A DNA stretch of 64,000 bases from Planctomyces sp. SH-PL14 (lineage in GTDB: Bacteria > Planctomycetota > Planctomycetia > Planctomycetales > Planctomycetaceae): contig NZ_CP011270.1 in the NCBI RefSeq assembly GCF_001610835.1, positions 496,001 to 560,000 on the forward strand. Reading direction: 5' to 3'. Position 1 is the first letter of the stretch, and each line of letters starts with the position of its first letter. The notes under the pieces were generated by a model. The model made no database searches, was not told where the DNA came from, and saw only the letters and a list, made by a program, of their open reading frames with translations. Shown here piece by piece: positions 39,028 through 47,704 of this stretch. Made by a program: the position numbers and the translations under genes.

Positions 39028-40875
39028 CTACTCCTCCGGATCGGCGTTCGCGTCACCGGAATCGCTTCCTTCGATCGCCGTCGCGCCGGAATATTCCCGG
39101 ACGTCGACGACGGTCGCGTTCAGGATCGCGACTGCCTGCTGAACAAAAACATCCCCTTCCACGCTGGTGGGGCGTCTCCGTTCGGCCATGGCCGGCTTGG
39201 CTGCGACGGGGGCCGCCGGAGCGGTCACCGAGGCGTCCTCGCTAATCCTTATCTGGACAGGAGTTCCGGCCAATTCATCGATGTACTGCTGAAGGCGTTT
39301 CAGGTTTTCCGCCTTCGCACAGTACATCCGAGAGAAACCATAGCTCTTCGGGAACCGCAAATCTAGAGAATTTGGCCCAGTAATTGCAGCAAACGTGGCA
39401 TTCTTCAGGTGAGAGGCCATCACCTCGGGCAATCTGGTGAGCAATTCTCCTGCGAAAGTTGCCATTGTGCCGGCTGACAGCGCAATCTGAGCTCCAGGCG
39501 CGCAATCTGCTCCTTCAGGTTCCGGCTCCGGCGCGGAACGCGATGCTGAAGGAGGGGGAGCCACGGGCGTTGCTGGAGGCGGAGGGACCGCTGGAGCCGT
39601 CACTGCAGGGGGGTGTTCAGCCCCGTTTTTTTTTTCGTCCGGGCGCGGAGCGGCCGGACTCGCCGGGGGCATCCGCGGCGGCATTGCTGGACGCGGGGCG
39701 GTCCCCGGTGAGGGGGGCGTTGCCGGGCGGGAGGCGGGAGCCGGGCCACCGACCTGGCTCAACGGCGTGAGTTCCGCCAGGAGCGTCATCCGGATCAGGG
39801 CCAGTTCCAGCAGGGAACGGGCGTAGTTGACCCGCTGCATGCGATTCTTCGCTTCGGCCAGGATCTGCATCGCCGCGCTGGCGGTCGACACCGCCCAGCG
39901 TCCGGCCTGCTCGCGGAGGGCATCCCGGACGCGTTCCGAGACCGCCAGGAGCGGCACCTCGTCCGCGCCGACGGACACGACGATCAGGTCCCGCAGGTAG
40001 TTCAGGAGCTGGTCGCTGAAGACCCCCAGCTCGACGCCGACTTCCGCCGCATTGTGGAGCCGCGACAGTACGCCGGGCCGGTCGCTGCGGATGACGGCGT
40101 CGATGAGGTCGATGATCCGCTCGTCCGGGGCGGTCCCGAGCAGCCGGTGGACGTCCTCCGCCTGAACCCGTTCGCTGCCGAACGCGAGGAGCTGGTCGAA
40201 CAGGGACTGGCTGTCCCGCATCGATCCGGCGGCGCGGCGGGCGACGAGTTCCAGGGCTTCCTCGTCGACGACGCGGCCTTCCGCCTCCGCGATCTCCCGC
40301 AGGCGGCCCATGATCCGGTCGGTGGCGATCGTTCCGAAGTCGAACCGCTGGCAGCGGGAAAGGATCGTGTCCGGGACCTTGTTGGGCTCGGTGGTGCAGA
40401 AGATGAATTTGACGTTCGGCGGGGGCTCTTCCAGCGTCTTGAGGAGGGCGTTGAAGGCCTCCTTGGTGAGCATGTGGACTTCGTCGATGATGTAGACTTT
40501 GTAGGGCGACCGCATCGACCGGACGTTGACGTTGGCCCGGAGCTGGCGGATGTCGTCGATCCCGCGGTTCGAGGCGCCGTCGATTTCGAGGACGTCGACG
40601 TCGCTCCCGGCCGCGATCGAGGTGCAGACTTCGCACTGGTTGCAGGGGACGCCGTCGACGGCGTTGGGGCAGTTCAGGGCCTTGGCGAAGATGCGGGCGG
40701 TGGAGGTCTTGCCGACGCCGCGGGCGCCGGTGAAGAGGTAGGCGTGGGCGACGCGTTGCTGGCGGATGGCGTTACGGAGGGACTGTCCGACGTGTCCCTG
40801 TCCGACCACTTCGTCGAAGGTCTGGGGTCGGAAGCGGCGGGCGAGGACGGTGTATTGGGGTTGGCGGTCGGTCAC
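39028..40875 (-). CDS. dnaX: DNA polymerase III tau/gamma subunit
   Basis: 615 residues (tau form). Walker A is GARGVGKT (about 50-57), the zinc-binding cysteines are at 69, 78, 81 and 84, and Walker B is VYIIDEVH (127-134). ASNRGIDDIR and PPPNVKFIFCTTE are also diagnostic. A Pro/Ala-rich linker follows domain III, and the C-terminal tau-specific part begins after about residue 450. It is the clamp-loader ATPase and polymerase organiser. I placed the start at the GTG at 40875 (VTDRQPQYTVLARRFRP) with GGAGAG upstream. Ten consecutive A residues at codons 414-417 create a probable slippage site for a short gamma product. Confidence 0.95.
   Translation of the reverse strand: MTDRQPQYTVLARRFRPQTFDEVVGQGHVGQSLRNAIRQQRVAHAYLFTGARGVGKTSTARIFAKALNCPNAVDGVPCNQCEVCTSIAAGSDVDVLEIDGASNRGIDDIRQLRANVNVRSMRSPYKVYIIDEVHMLTKEAFNALLKTLEEPPPNVKFIFCTTEPNKVPDTILSRCQRFDFGTIATDRIMGRLREIAEAEGRVVDEEALELVARRAAGSMRDSQSLFDQLLAFGSERVQAEDVHRLLGTAPDERIIDLIDAVIRSDRPGVLSRLHNAAEVGVELGVFSDQLLNYLRDLIVVSVGADEVPLLAVSERVRDALREQAGRWAVSTASAAMQILAEAKNRMQRVNYARSLLELALIRMTLLAELTPLSQVGGPAPASRPATPPSPGTAPRPAMPPRMPPASPAAPRPDEKKNGAEHPPAVTAPAVPPPPATPVAPPPSASRSAPEPEPEGADCAPGAQIALSAGTMATFAGELLTRLPEVMASHLKNATFAAITGPNSLDLRFPKSYGFSRMYCAKAENLKRLQQYIDELAGTPVQIRISEDASVTAPAAPVAAKPAMAERRRPTSVEGDVFVQQAVAILNATVVDVREYSGATAIEGSDSGDANADPEE
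39617..39640 (-). promoter_or_regulatory. Putative slippage/frameshift site in dnaX
   Basis: On the minus strand the sequence is GACG followed by ten A residues and CGGGGCTGA. In frame 0 it reads Asp413-Glu-Lys-Lys-Asn. One extra A in the transcript, or a -1 ribosomal shift, gives Asp-Glu-Lys-Lys-Lys-Arg-Gly-stop, ending at 39617 with a product of about 419 residues. A GGGG/CCCC stem follows immediately. This mirrors the known gamma-producing sites in E. coli and Thermus dnaX. Confidence 0.7.
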
Positions 40876-41042
40876 GAGCAAGTCTCTCCGGACGCGGACG
40901 CCGGGCGGTGGCCGGGCGGTCCAATCCGGTATTCTCGCGACTCCCGCCGAAAGCAACCAGCGTCCCGCCAGAGCCGACGGAGTCCGGGGTGTGTTGGCTG
41001 GATTGTGGCCGGGTGGTGTGGCGTATCATCGAACGGATCAAA

Positions 41043-41350
41043 CCGGGTCCAGGGGCACCCTGGTGGGGAGTGCAGAGGGGCAACGCCCCTTTGCCCGCCG
41101 GAGGCCTGGCCGTCGAGAGATGTCTGAAGGAGTCCGTGTCCAAACGCGGACACTGCGTCGGATGCCCCCTCACCAACCCGCGGGGATTCCAGGCCGAGCG
41201 GTGAGTCCTCAACGCCGGTTCCACAAAGGGGACATCCGTTGCGTACCACGGTTCCTCATGGAAGTGCCTCCGGCGGCAAGGGGTTGCCCCCTTGACCCCG
41301 GCTGCCGTGGCACATTGGGTTTGAGCTATCACGCCGTGCCGGCAAGGACG
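41043..41350 (+). repeat. 320-bp dispersed element, copy F
   Basis: Full copy between divergent dnaX and the amidohydrolase gene at 41540. It lacks about 15 bases found in other copies between GAGCGGT and GAGTCCTCAACGCC. The 3' hairpin is AAGGGG-TTG-CCCCCTT as in copy E. Confidence 0.9.
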
Positions 41351-41539
41351 CGGTTCGAGACACCCGAATCAGGCTCACTCCTCGACCAGCCACCATCCGG
41401 CGAACGCCCCCTGTCCACCAGAGGCCCAACCGCCAAGCCCCACTGGACCCAGCCGCGATATCCGGCCTCGGATGAGATTCGCGTTAACATCAACACCCCG
41501 CCACTTGCCCCGGTCCAAACCCTCCGTCACGCTCCCCGG

Positions 41540-43102
41540 ATGGACTTTCTCAACCGCCCCGCTTCCCAGCCGCTGTCAAAACTCGTGCGGCGGGTTGTCC
41601 TCCTGCTCCTGTTCAGCTGCGCGTCCTCCGGAACGTCCCAGGGACAGGACGAAGCGGCTCTCATCCTCCATCAGGCGGGCGAACTCCCCATCGTGATCTC
41701 CGCGCCGCACGGTGGAAACCGCGAGGTTCCGGGCTCCCACCCCCGAACCGGTGAGGGACAGGTCGCCGCGCCCGGGAAGTTCGGCACCGCCCGCGACGGC
41801 GGGACAGAGGAACTGGCGCAGCTCGTTTCGAAGGCCGTCGAAGCCCGCTTCGGGAAGAAGCCGTACCTCGTCGCCTCGCGGGCGCATCGCCGGTACGTCG
41901 ACCCCAACCGTCCGGCGGACGCCGCCTTCGAGGATCCCGCAGCGGAACGGGTCTATCGCCAGTACCACGACACGCTGGAGGGTTGCTGCCGGACGGTCCG
42001 CAAGGAATTCGGACGCGGCCTGCTGCTGGACCTCCACGGCCAGGGTTCGAAGGCCAACACCGTCTTCCGCGGCACCCAGAACGGCAAGACCGTCGCTCTT
42101 CTCCGGGAACGCTTCGGCGAGCCGGCCCATTCCGGCCCGGAGAGCCTCACCGGCTTGCTGAAAGGACGGGGCTGGACGATGCACCCGGATCCGTTCGAAG
42201 GCCGCGAACAGGGAGGCTTCACCGGCGGCTACATCGTCCAGACGTACAGCGGCGAGCCGTTCGGGCTCGATGCGATCCAACTGGAGTTCGGGAACGACTA
42301 CCGCAAACCGGACGCCCGGGAGCAGACCGCGCGCGACCTCGCGGAAGCGGCCTTCCACTTCGCCGGCCGCTACCTCGATCTGGCCGCCAACGAGGCGCAG
42401 GGCGACAAGGCGAACCGCCTCCGCGTCGGCGTGTTTCGCGGCGAGGGAACCGGTCCCTCGCGGTCCACGCTGCTCACCGCCCTCGCGCGGGAACCGCGTC
42501 TCAAGGTGTTCGATCTCACCGTGGAGGACATCCGCAAAGGGGACTGGAACGGCGCCCGGGTCCTGATTCATCCCGGCGGCAGCGGCGGAGGCCAGGGCCG
42601 TGCCCTCGGCGAGGAAGGGCGGGAGCAGATCCGCCGCTTCGTCGCAGATGGCGGCGGATACGTCGGAGTGTGCGCCGGAGCCTACCTCGCGACGTGTGAC
42701 TACGACTGGTCCCTCAAGATCCTGGATGCGAAGGTCCTCGACCGCGAGCACTGGGCCCGCGGCTTCGGCGACGTCGAGCTGAGCGTCACGCCCGCCGCCC
42801 GCACTCGCCTCGGCCTCGACCGCGACCAGGTGACGATCTACTACCACCAGGGCCCGCTCCTCGCGCCGGCCAACGATCCGGCGGTCCCGGACTACGAAGG
42901 CCTCGCCTCCTTCACGAGCGAAATCACAAAGAACGGTGCCCCTCCGGGAATCATGCTGGGGGCGACAGCGATTGCCGCCGGCGAGTACCACAAAGGCCGC
43001 GTCCTCTGCTTCAGCCCGCATCCCGAGAAGACCGCGGGGCTCGAACCGCTCCTCACCCGAGCGGTCCTCTGGACGGCCGAGACACCCGACGGCAGCCGGT
43101 AG
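41540..43102 (+). CDS. Secreted N-formylglutamate amidohydrolase-like / BPL_N amidotransferase-like fusion
   Basis: 520 residues with an N-terminal signal segment (about 13-33). Residues 45-280 resemble N-formylglutamate amidohydrolase: SAPHGG at 54-59, SRAHRRYVDPNRP, LLDLHGQG around 162-169 and IQLEFG at 246-251. Residues 294-510 resemble the N-terminal domain of eukaryotic biotin-protein ligases (a class I glutamine amidotransferase fold): RVGVF at the start, IHPGGSGGGQG, then GVCAGAYLAT with nucleophile Cys378, and HPEKT near the end. The domain pairing and secretion suggest processing of an amide or peptide outside the cytoplasm; the substrate is unknown. The start is chosen for the signal peptide; the open frame upstream runs through repeat F. 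Confidence 0.82.
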   Translation: MDFLNRPASQPLSKLVRRVVLLLLFSCASSGTSQGQDEAALILHQAGELPIVISAPHGGNREVPGSHPRTGEGQVAAPGKFGTARDGGTEELAQLVSKAVEARFGKKPYLVASRAHRRYVDPNRPADAAFEDPAAERVYRQYHDTLEGCCRTVRKEFGRGLLLDLHGQGSKANTVFRGTQNGKTVALLRERFGEPAHSGPESLTGLLKGRGWTMHPDPFEGREQGGFTGGYIVQTYSGEPFGLDAIQLEFGNDYRKPDAREQTARDLAEAAFHFAGRYLDLAANEAQGDKANRLRVGVFRGEGTGPSRSTLLTALAREPRLKVFDLTVEDIRKGDWNGARVLIHPGGSGGGQGRALGEEGREQIRRFVADGGGYVGVCAGAYLATCDYDWSLKILDAKVLDREHWARGFGDVELSVTPAARTRLGLDRDQVTIYYHQGPLLAPANDPAVPDYEGLASFTSEITKNGAPPGIMLGATAIAAGEYHKGRVLCFSPHPEKTAGLEPLLTRAVLWTAETPDGSR

Positions 43103-43144
43103 AACGTCGGCAGTCGTTCACGCGCCGCGCGGACCAAAATCGCG

Positions 43145-44044
43145 TCACTTCATCGCCTTGAGATCGTTCGCCAGCTTCTGGACGGCGACCTCCTTGGCCT
43201 TCGCCTCGACGTCCACGGTCAGGTCCAGCGTCCGCCAGCAGTTCGGAAAGTCTGCCGCGTCGATGAAGTCGTGATGCCGCTGCGGCTTCGGCCCGGACCA
43301 TCCCTCCAGCGGACTGGAAATGTGAAACAGCGGCTCGCGGTTCCACGTCTCGCGGGCCCGCCCGGTCGCTTCCTCGATTGTCCAATCGTCCGGGTGACAG
43401 CGGTGGTGATGCACGTCGTAACAGAGCGGCAGCCCCTCGGCCCGGCACATCGGCCACAGGTCGGCCGGGGCAAAGAGCTTGTCGTCGTTCTCCACGGTCA
43501 ACCGCGACCGGGCCCGCGGAGAGAGCCGCCCCAGCGATCGAGCAAAGTCGCCCAGGGCCCGGACTTTGTCTCCAAAGAGTCCGCCGGCATGGATGTTCAC
43601 CACATCCGCCCCGACCCACTCCGCGACTTCCGACTGGTATTCCAGTTCGGCCAGCGACGATGTCACGACCTCCGGCCGCTGCGAATTGAGGACGACGAAC
43701 TGGTCGGGATGAAAGCCGGTCCGCAGATTCGCCGCCGCCGCCACGGCTCCGCACTTCTGATACAGGCCAACGATCTCCGGCCCGTCGGGCAGATCCGCCA
43801 GCCGGTAGCCGAACACCGGGTGCGTCGCGAGCGGAAGAATCTGACTGTTGATCCGGAAGGCCCCGATCCCATGCGCGGCACAGTACCGGAGGGCCCGCAG
43901 CAGCGAATCCGCATTCTGCCGGCAGAGCAGCGACAACCGGATCCGCGCCCCCTCGGGCGGCAGCCGGGACAGGGCCGCGGCCGTCGTCGTCCCGAACTTG
44001 ATCGGCTCATCGCGGAAGATGCAGCACAGCCCAAAGCGAATCAT
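43145..44044 (-). CDS. uvsE: UV damage endonuclease
   Basis: 299 residues, matching bacterial UVDE/UvsE. The TIM-barrel metal ligands lie in recognisable motifs: RINSQILPL, GFHPDQFVVLNS, VNIHAGG, LTVENDDK and YDVHHHRC. It nicks DNA 5' to cyclobutane dimers and 6-4 photoproducts and so provides a repair route independent of UvrABC. The N-terminal MIRFGLCCIF is the usual start. It lies on the same strand as, and 51 nt after, the SRPBCC gene, so the two may be co-transcribed. Confidence 0.94.
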   Translation of the reverse strand: MIRFGLCCIFRDEPIKFGTTTAAALSRLPPEGARIRLSLLCRQNADSLLRALRYCAAHGIGAFRINSQILPLATHPVFGYRLADLPDGPEIVGLYQKCGAVAAAANLRTGFHPDQFVVLNSQRPEVVTSSLAELEYQSEVAEWVGADVVNIHAGGLFGDKVRALGDFARSLGRLSPRARSRLTVENDDKLFAPADLWPMCRAEGLPLCYDVHHHRCHPDDWTIEEATGRARETWNREPLFHISSPLEGWSGPKPQRHHDFIDAADFPNCWRTLDLTVDVEAKAKEVAVQKLANDLKAMK

Positions 44045-44095
44045 TCTCGTTCCCGTCTCCCTTTTCGCCGTCCCCTGCCTTCAATCCTTCGGAAA

Positions 44096-44620
44096 TCACG
44101 AAGCCCGACTGTCCGCTCCGAAGATCTCCACCAGCTTGTCGCGACGGTACCGAAAGATCTCCAGGAGCTGTCCACGGACCAGAAGCCAGTGGGCGAGCGC
44201 CCCGCCGGGGACGCTGTAATCGACTTCATCCCCCACCAATGTCCCCCCGTCGACCTCCTCAAACGTGTGCCGGTGATGCCACGCCCGGTAGGGGCCGCGA
44301 ACCTGCTCATCGACAAACTGTCGCGCTGGCTCCCAGGTGCTGATGCAGGACTGCCAGCGGACCGGAATGCCACGAATCCGCAGCCGGTAGTCAATCCGCA
44401 GGCCCGGCGCCATGACGATCGGCCGTGGCGTCACGACGTGGAAGTGCAGCCACGGGGGCGTAATGACTTCGAGCTGGAAGGCGTCGGCAAAGAACTCGAA
44501 CACCCGCTCGCGTTCCGCCGGCAGCCAAAGCGACGTCGTCAGCCGCCACCACCCCCGCCGGTCCGGATGCGAAGCAATCTTCGGAACGCCGGAAGGGACG
44601 CTGCCACGGGGATCTGTCAT
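44096..44620 (-). CDS. SRPBCC-family (START-like) protein
   Basis: 174 residues. It has LTTSLWLPAERERVFEFFADAFQLE near the start, TPPWLHFHVVTP, IDYRLRIRGIPVRW and FVDEQVRGPYRAWHHRHTFEE, all typical of the ligand-binding SRPBCC fold often annotated as cyclase/dehydrase or as an addition to epimerase genes. It may bind a small hydrophobic ligand; no reaction can be assigned. I placed the start at the ATG of MTDPRGS; a longer frame to 44713 exists with no family match. It is directly upstream of uvsE. Confidence 0.85.
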   Translation of the reverse strand: MTDPRGSVPSGVPKIASHPDRRGWWRLTTSLWLPAERERVFEFFADAFQLEVITPPWLHFHVVTPRPIVMAPGLRIDYRLRIRGIPVRWQSCISTWEPARQFVDEQVRGPYRAWHHRHTFEEVDGGTLVGDEVDYSVPGGALAHWLLVRGQLLEIFRYRRDKLVEIFGADSRAS

Positions 44621-44762
44621 ACCGGCCGAGTATGACGGTGTCAGGAGAGAGGCACCATTCCGCAGGAACTCGACTTGGCGAACACTGCCGCTCGCCGCCC
44701 ACAAACCCTTCATGGCAGGTGACTTGCGACTAGGCGTTCAAGCTCGTCGATGGCGCCGCGGA

Positions 44763-44793
44763 GCACGGGGCCCCGAAAGAAACAGCCCCGTGC
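44763..44793 (-). terminator. Hairpin after the 124-residue membrane protein
   Basis: Perfect 9-bp stem GCACGGGGC / GCCCCGTGC with a 13-nt loop, 27 nt past the stop of the 44821-45195 gene. It has no downstream T-tract on the minus strand, so it may be a processing or weak termination hairpin. Confidence 0.5.
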
Positions 44794-44820
44794 GGAATGA
44801 CCGAAAGGACGCCGGGCCAA

Positions 44821-45195
44821 CTACTTGGCCGCAGCAACCTTCTGATCGCGGACAACCAGCTTCATCGCGCGGTCGACCGGAATATGGACCGTCCCTTCGG
44901 CCGGGTTGACCCAGCCGTAGCCGGCCAGGCGGCTCTGCTGATCGGTCAGCCCGTTCGCAACGGCCACTTCGGCCTTCCGGGCGGCTTCCCCGTTGTCGGC
45001 GGCGAAGAACGCCGCCTGGGCCGAAACAACGGCCCCGAAGACCAGGATCGCCGAAACAAAGCCGATGACGGCGATCCGGGACGTGTTGATCGTGTCGTAG
45101 CGTTCGAACTGGCTGGAAGGCGACTTCTTCTGAACCGGGGCGACAATCGTCTTCGGCCGGGAAATCGTCTTCGGTTCAAGCGTGGCGACGGACAT
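44821..45195 (-). CDS. Hypothetical single-span membrane protein
   Basis: 124 residues. A basic cytoplasmic N-terminus (about 1-40), the stretch FERYDTINTSRIAVIGF, a membrane helix (about 40-62) and a soluble C-terminus ending YGWVNPAEGTVHIPVDRAMKLVVRD. I recall the ending, a short Trp-containing loop then IP-(I/V)-DRAM, from small proteins near respiratory oxidase genes in planctomycetes, but no respiratory gene is adjacent here. The start is strongly supported by AGGAGAG upstream. Confidence 0.75.
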   Translation of the reverse strand: MSVATLEPKTISRPKTIVAPVQKKSPSSQFERYDTINTSRIAVIGFVSAILVFGAVVSAQAAFFAADNGEAARKAEVAVANGLTDQQSRLAGYGWVNPAEGTVHIPVDRAMKLVVRDQKVAAAK

Positions 45196-45594
45196 TGACT
45201 CTCCTGATGTCTCTGGGCGACCTCGAGATTCGCGTTCGCTCCTGAATCTCCGGCCGTGCGAAACTATACGACGTGTCGCCGAGTCCGACTCTGCGTCAAA
45301 TCGTCGCAGGAAACCGCCCCTTCCTGGACTCCTCCTGGAGAGCACCCGACGTGGCCCCTCAGAGCGTTTCACCCAGGCCCAAACGCCTTGCGCCGATGAA
45401 GCGGTGTCTTTCCTCAGGAGCAAGCTGTGACCAAGCCACCGACGCCACAACAGCATCATTCGGATCGCCACCGCCCGGGCGGCCGTCCCCTGATGACCAC
45501 GAAAACCTGACAATGGAGCGATTTTTTTGCGCGCACGTCTCGAACGGTTTTCGCCAAAAACTGTTTCCCGATCAGACGTTGCGGTATTTGGCGA
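45196..45594. other. Divergent intergenic region
   Basis: 399 bases between the start of the membrane protein (minus) and a degenerate repeat remnant. A moderately AT-rich patch occurs around 45510-45560. No gene or known RNA is seen. Confidence 0.4.
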
Positions 45595-45780
45595 CAGAGG
45601 TGCTGTTTGCGGTCGTTGTCGCAGGGTGGGAGGAGGCGAGGGTGTTCTCAACGCAGATCCGCAGTTGAACACAGTCCGTTTTCAACGGTTCTCAGCGGTC
45701 GGGCCTCCGGCGGGCGGGAGCCAAGAGAACGACACAAGCCCTGTCCCCCACCAAGTCCCCTGCCCTGGACCCGGTGAGTC
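45595..45780. repeat. Degenerate/hybrid remnant of the 320-bp element
   Basis: The left part (GTTCTCAACGC...GTCCGTTTTCAACGGTTCTCA) resembles the inner 3' half of the element in plus orientation. The right part (GGGCCTCCGGCGGGC ... CCCCACCA ... CCTGGACCCGG) matches the reverse complement of the element's 5' end. It also holds an enlarged-loop insert (AAGAGAACGACACA) like those in copies B and D. It lies between divergent genes. Confidence 0.55.
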
Positions 45781-45862
45781 CGCGGGAACTGGTAAACTGT
45801 CTCGCTCCAAGTCCGTATGTGTCAGTGAGGGCCCGTCACACCTGCCCGTCCGGGAGAACGCC

Positions 45863-47170
45863 ATGTTGACGTCCGCTTCCCCCCTGCGATCCGTCGCGAC
45901 CACCCTCGCGGCGCTCCTGCTCGCTCTGGCCGGCCCCCCCGCCCACGCCGTTGACGACTTCGGCAACACCGGCAAACGCTTCACGATCGACCTCGTCCTC
46001 AGCCGCGGACACGGCGAACTCCGGGGTCTCCTCCTCGGCGAATCGAAAACCGAAACCGTCCTCGCCGTCCGCCGCGACTGGCTCGAACGCAAACACCCCG
46101 ACTGGCTCCGCGAACTCGACGCCGCCGGAGACACGAACAACGACGCCGCGCAAACCACCCGTGACGAGCGGATCGACGCCTGGATCAAGCGCCTCGAAGC
46201 CCGCACCGACCCCAACCGGCAGCTCATCGCCACGATCTCCCTAGCCCGCGATGAACTGAAAAAAGACACGGCCAAAGAGGAAGCCTCCCCCTGGGTCGTC
46301 CTCCGCCTCCCCGCCGCCGACATCCGCCGGACCATCGCCCAGCCCGCGGAACGGCGGCAACTCGCCCTCATGGCCTGGTACCAGAAACTCCCCCGCGTCG
46401 AGGAAACCCCCGCCACCGCTCTCGAAAAGACCGTCGCCAAAGCGGTCCCGAACTGGAAGACCGCCACGGTCGGCGCCGACAACCCCTTCCCCGCCACGGA
46501 GGACTCCGACGAGCAGTGGGGAATCCGCACCGGGATCTGGGAATTCCAGTTCGGCGAACAGGCCTGCTTCCAGGGGACGGGCGATTCCGTCTTCCGGGCC
46601 GACCGCGCCGACAAGCGGCCACCGCTGGCCGAAATGCTCCCTTCCATCCTCCAGGGGGGAGTCGGCAAGGAGCTCCAGGGACTTCTCTCCGGCCAACTGG
46701 ACGCTCCGCCGGCGAAACCAACGGGCGAGCCCCGGTGGCTCAGCTCGGCTAAGAAGCAGGCGGACTCGGCCGGCCTTACCGCGTTCCGCGTGACGATGGT
46801 CGACGTCGCCCCTGAGCAGAACCAGGTCGCCGTCGACTCGGCCCTCGCCGTGAAAACGCCCGAGGGAGAGTGGCGGGCCGTCTGGGTGGATCGACAGGTC
46901 GGACGAGGCGATCAGGCCCGCCCCGAGGACATCCAGCGGATCCGCAACGACCCGCAGCTGACGGAGGTCCTGAAGGTCGCCGAGAGCCTCGGAGTGGCCG
47001 GAGAAATCGACCGGGCCCTGCGGATGGGAGCGGGAACCATGGCCGCCCAGCAGGAAATCGACCGCCGCTTCCAGCAGTGGGTCCAATCGATGACCCGCCG
47101 CCTCGACGTCCGCCGATCGCAATGCCGCGCCCGCGGTGACGCAGCAGCGTATCCGGCCCGTTACGGATAA
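45863..47170 (+). CDS. Secreted hypothetical protein
   Basis: 435 residues with a clear signal peptide (LAALLLALAGPPAHA, cleavage about residue 28-30). The mature part is hydrophilic and helical at first, with WLERKHPDWLRELD and RLEARTDPNRQLIATISLARDEL, then carries beta-like segments (FRVTMVDVAPEQNQVAVDSALAV, WRAVWVDRQV). I do not recognise a family; the style fits planctomycete secreted proteins. The ATG was chosen for the signal peptide, with GGGAGAA upstream. Its last ten bases overlap the end of the convergent 77-residue gene. Confidence 0.8.
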   Translation: MLTSASPLRSVATTLAALLLALAGPPAHAVDDFGNTGKRFTIDLVLSRGHGELRGLLLGESKTETVLAVRRDWLERKHPDWLRELDAAGDTNNDAAQTTRDERIDAWIKRLEARTDPNRQLIATISLARDELKKDTAKEEASPWVVLRLPAADIRRTIAQPAERRQLALMAWYQKLPRVEETPATALEKTVAKAVPNWKTATVGADNPFPATEDSDEQWGIRTGIWEFQFGEQACFQGTGDSVFRADRADKRPPLAEMLPSILQGGVGKELQGLLSGQLDAPPAKPTGEPRWLSSAKKQADSAGLTAFRVTMVDVAPEQNQVAVDSALAVKTPEGEWRAVWVDRQVGRGDQARPEDIQRIRNDPQLTEVLKVAESLGVAGEIDRALRMGAGTMAAQQEIDRRFQQWVQSMTRRLDVRRSQCRARGDAAAYPARYG

Positions 47171-47394
47171 GGATCGCTGAACAGCATCTGGATCGCCTCC
47201 GCCCGGCCCGCCCCGCGCTGCAGCAGGATCCGGATCCCATTCTCAATCAGGGCAAATCGCGGATCCCCGGTCGCGGTCGCGGCTCCATCCGACCGCTCGA
47301 CGCGATCGAGTGCCGCCGCCAGATCAAGGAGGTCGCACCGCAGTTCCAGGTAATGGCGGTCAAGGACCTGCTGAGCGGACTGAACGGTCGACAT
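47161..47394 (-). CDS. Small hypothetical protein
   Basis: 77 residues, predicted all-helical (STVQSAQQVLDRHYLELRCDLLDLAAALDRV), with a C-terminal AEAIQMLFSDPYP. The start is supported by GGAGGAG upstream. The 3' end overlaps the convergent secreted-protein gene by ten bases. No family is recognised. Confidence 0.75.
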   Translation of the reverse strand: MSTVQSAQQVLDRHYLELRCDLLDLAAALDRVERSDGAATATGDPRFALIENGIRILLQRGAGRAEAIQMLFSDPYP

Positions 47395-47704
47395 GGGAAC
47401 TCCTCCAAAACGGGCACGCCGTTGACCATACCGACGTTCGCGGAGAGAAAGAAGCGACCAGCCGGAGTAACGGGCTCGAGCGACGGCCGCGCCGGCATGC
47501 CGCCGTCAGCTCCGGTCGCCTCCGAATTCCTGTCGCTTCGAGCGACACGGACGGAGCCCGTCGCCCTCCACACCCCGGCGACTTCAGTGCCCACCGCCGC
47601 CTTCCCGGTCCAACACGGATTGCCCGAAACGGCTTCTTTTGCGAGGCTGCGTCCAACGAAGTCGGGCTCTGTCCGATCAATACTCATCTGGATGGAATCG
47701 GCTG
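47395..47704. other. Divergent intergenic region
   Basis: 310 bases between the 77-residue gene (minus) and the zinc-ribbon gene (plus). It contains a 7-bp hairpin TGTCGCT-TCG-AGCGACA near 47535. Promoters for both genes are expected here; no gene is supported. Confidence 0.4.

Noticed and set aside
39626-39635. A10 tract in dnaX as a sequencing error
   Set aside because: The frame stays open on both sides with ten A residues and the downstream sequence continues as a normal tau tail, so the assembled length is coherent.
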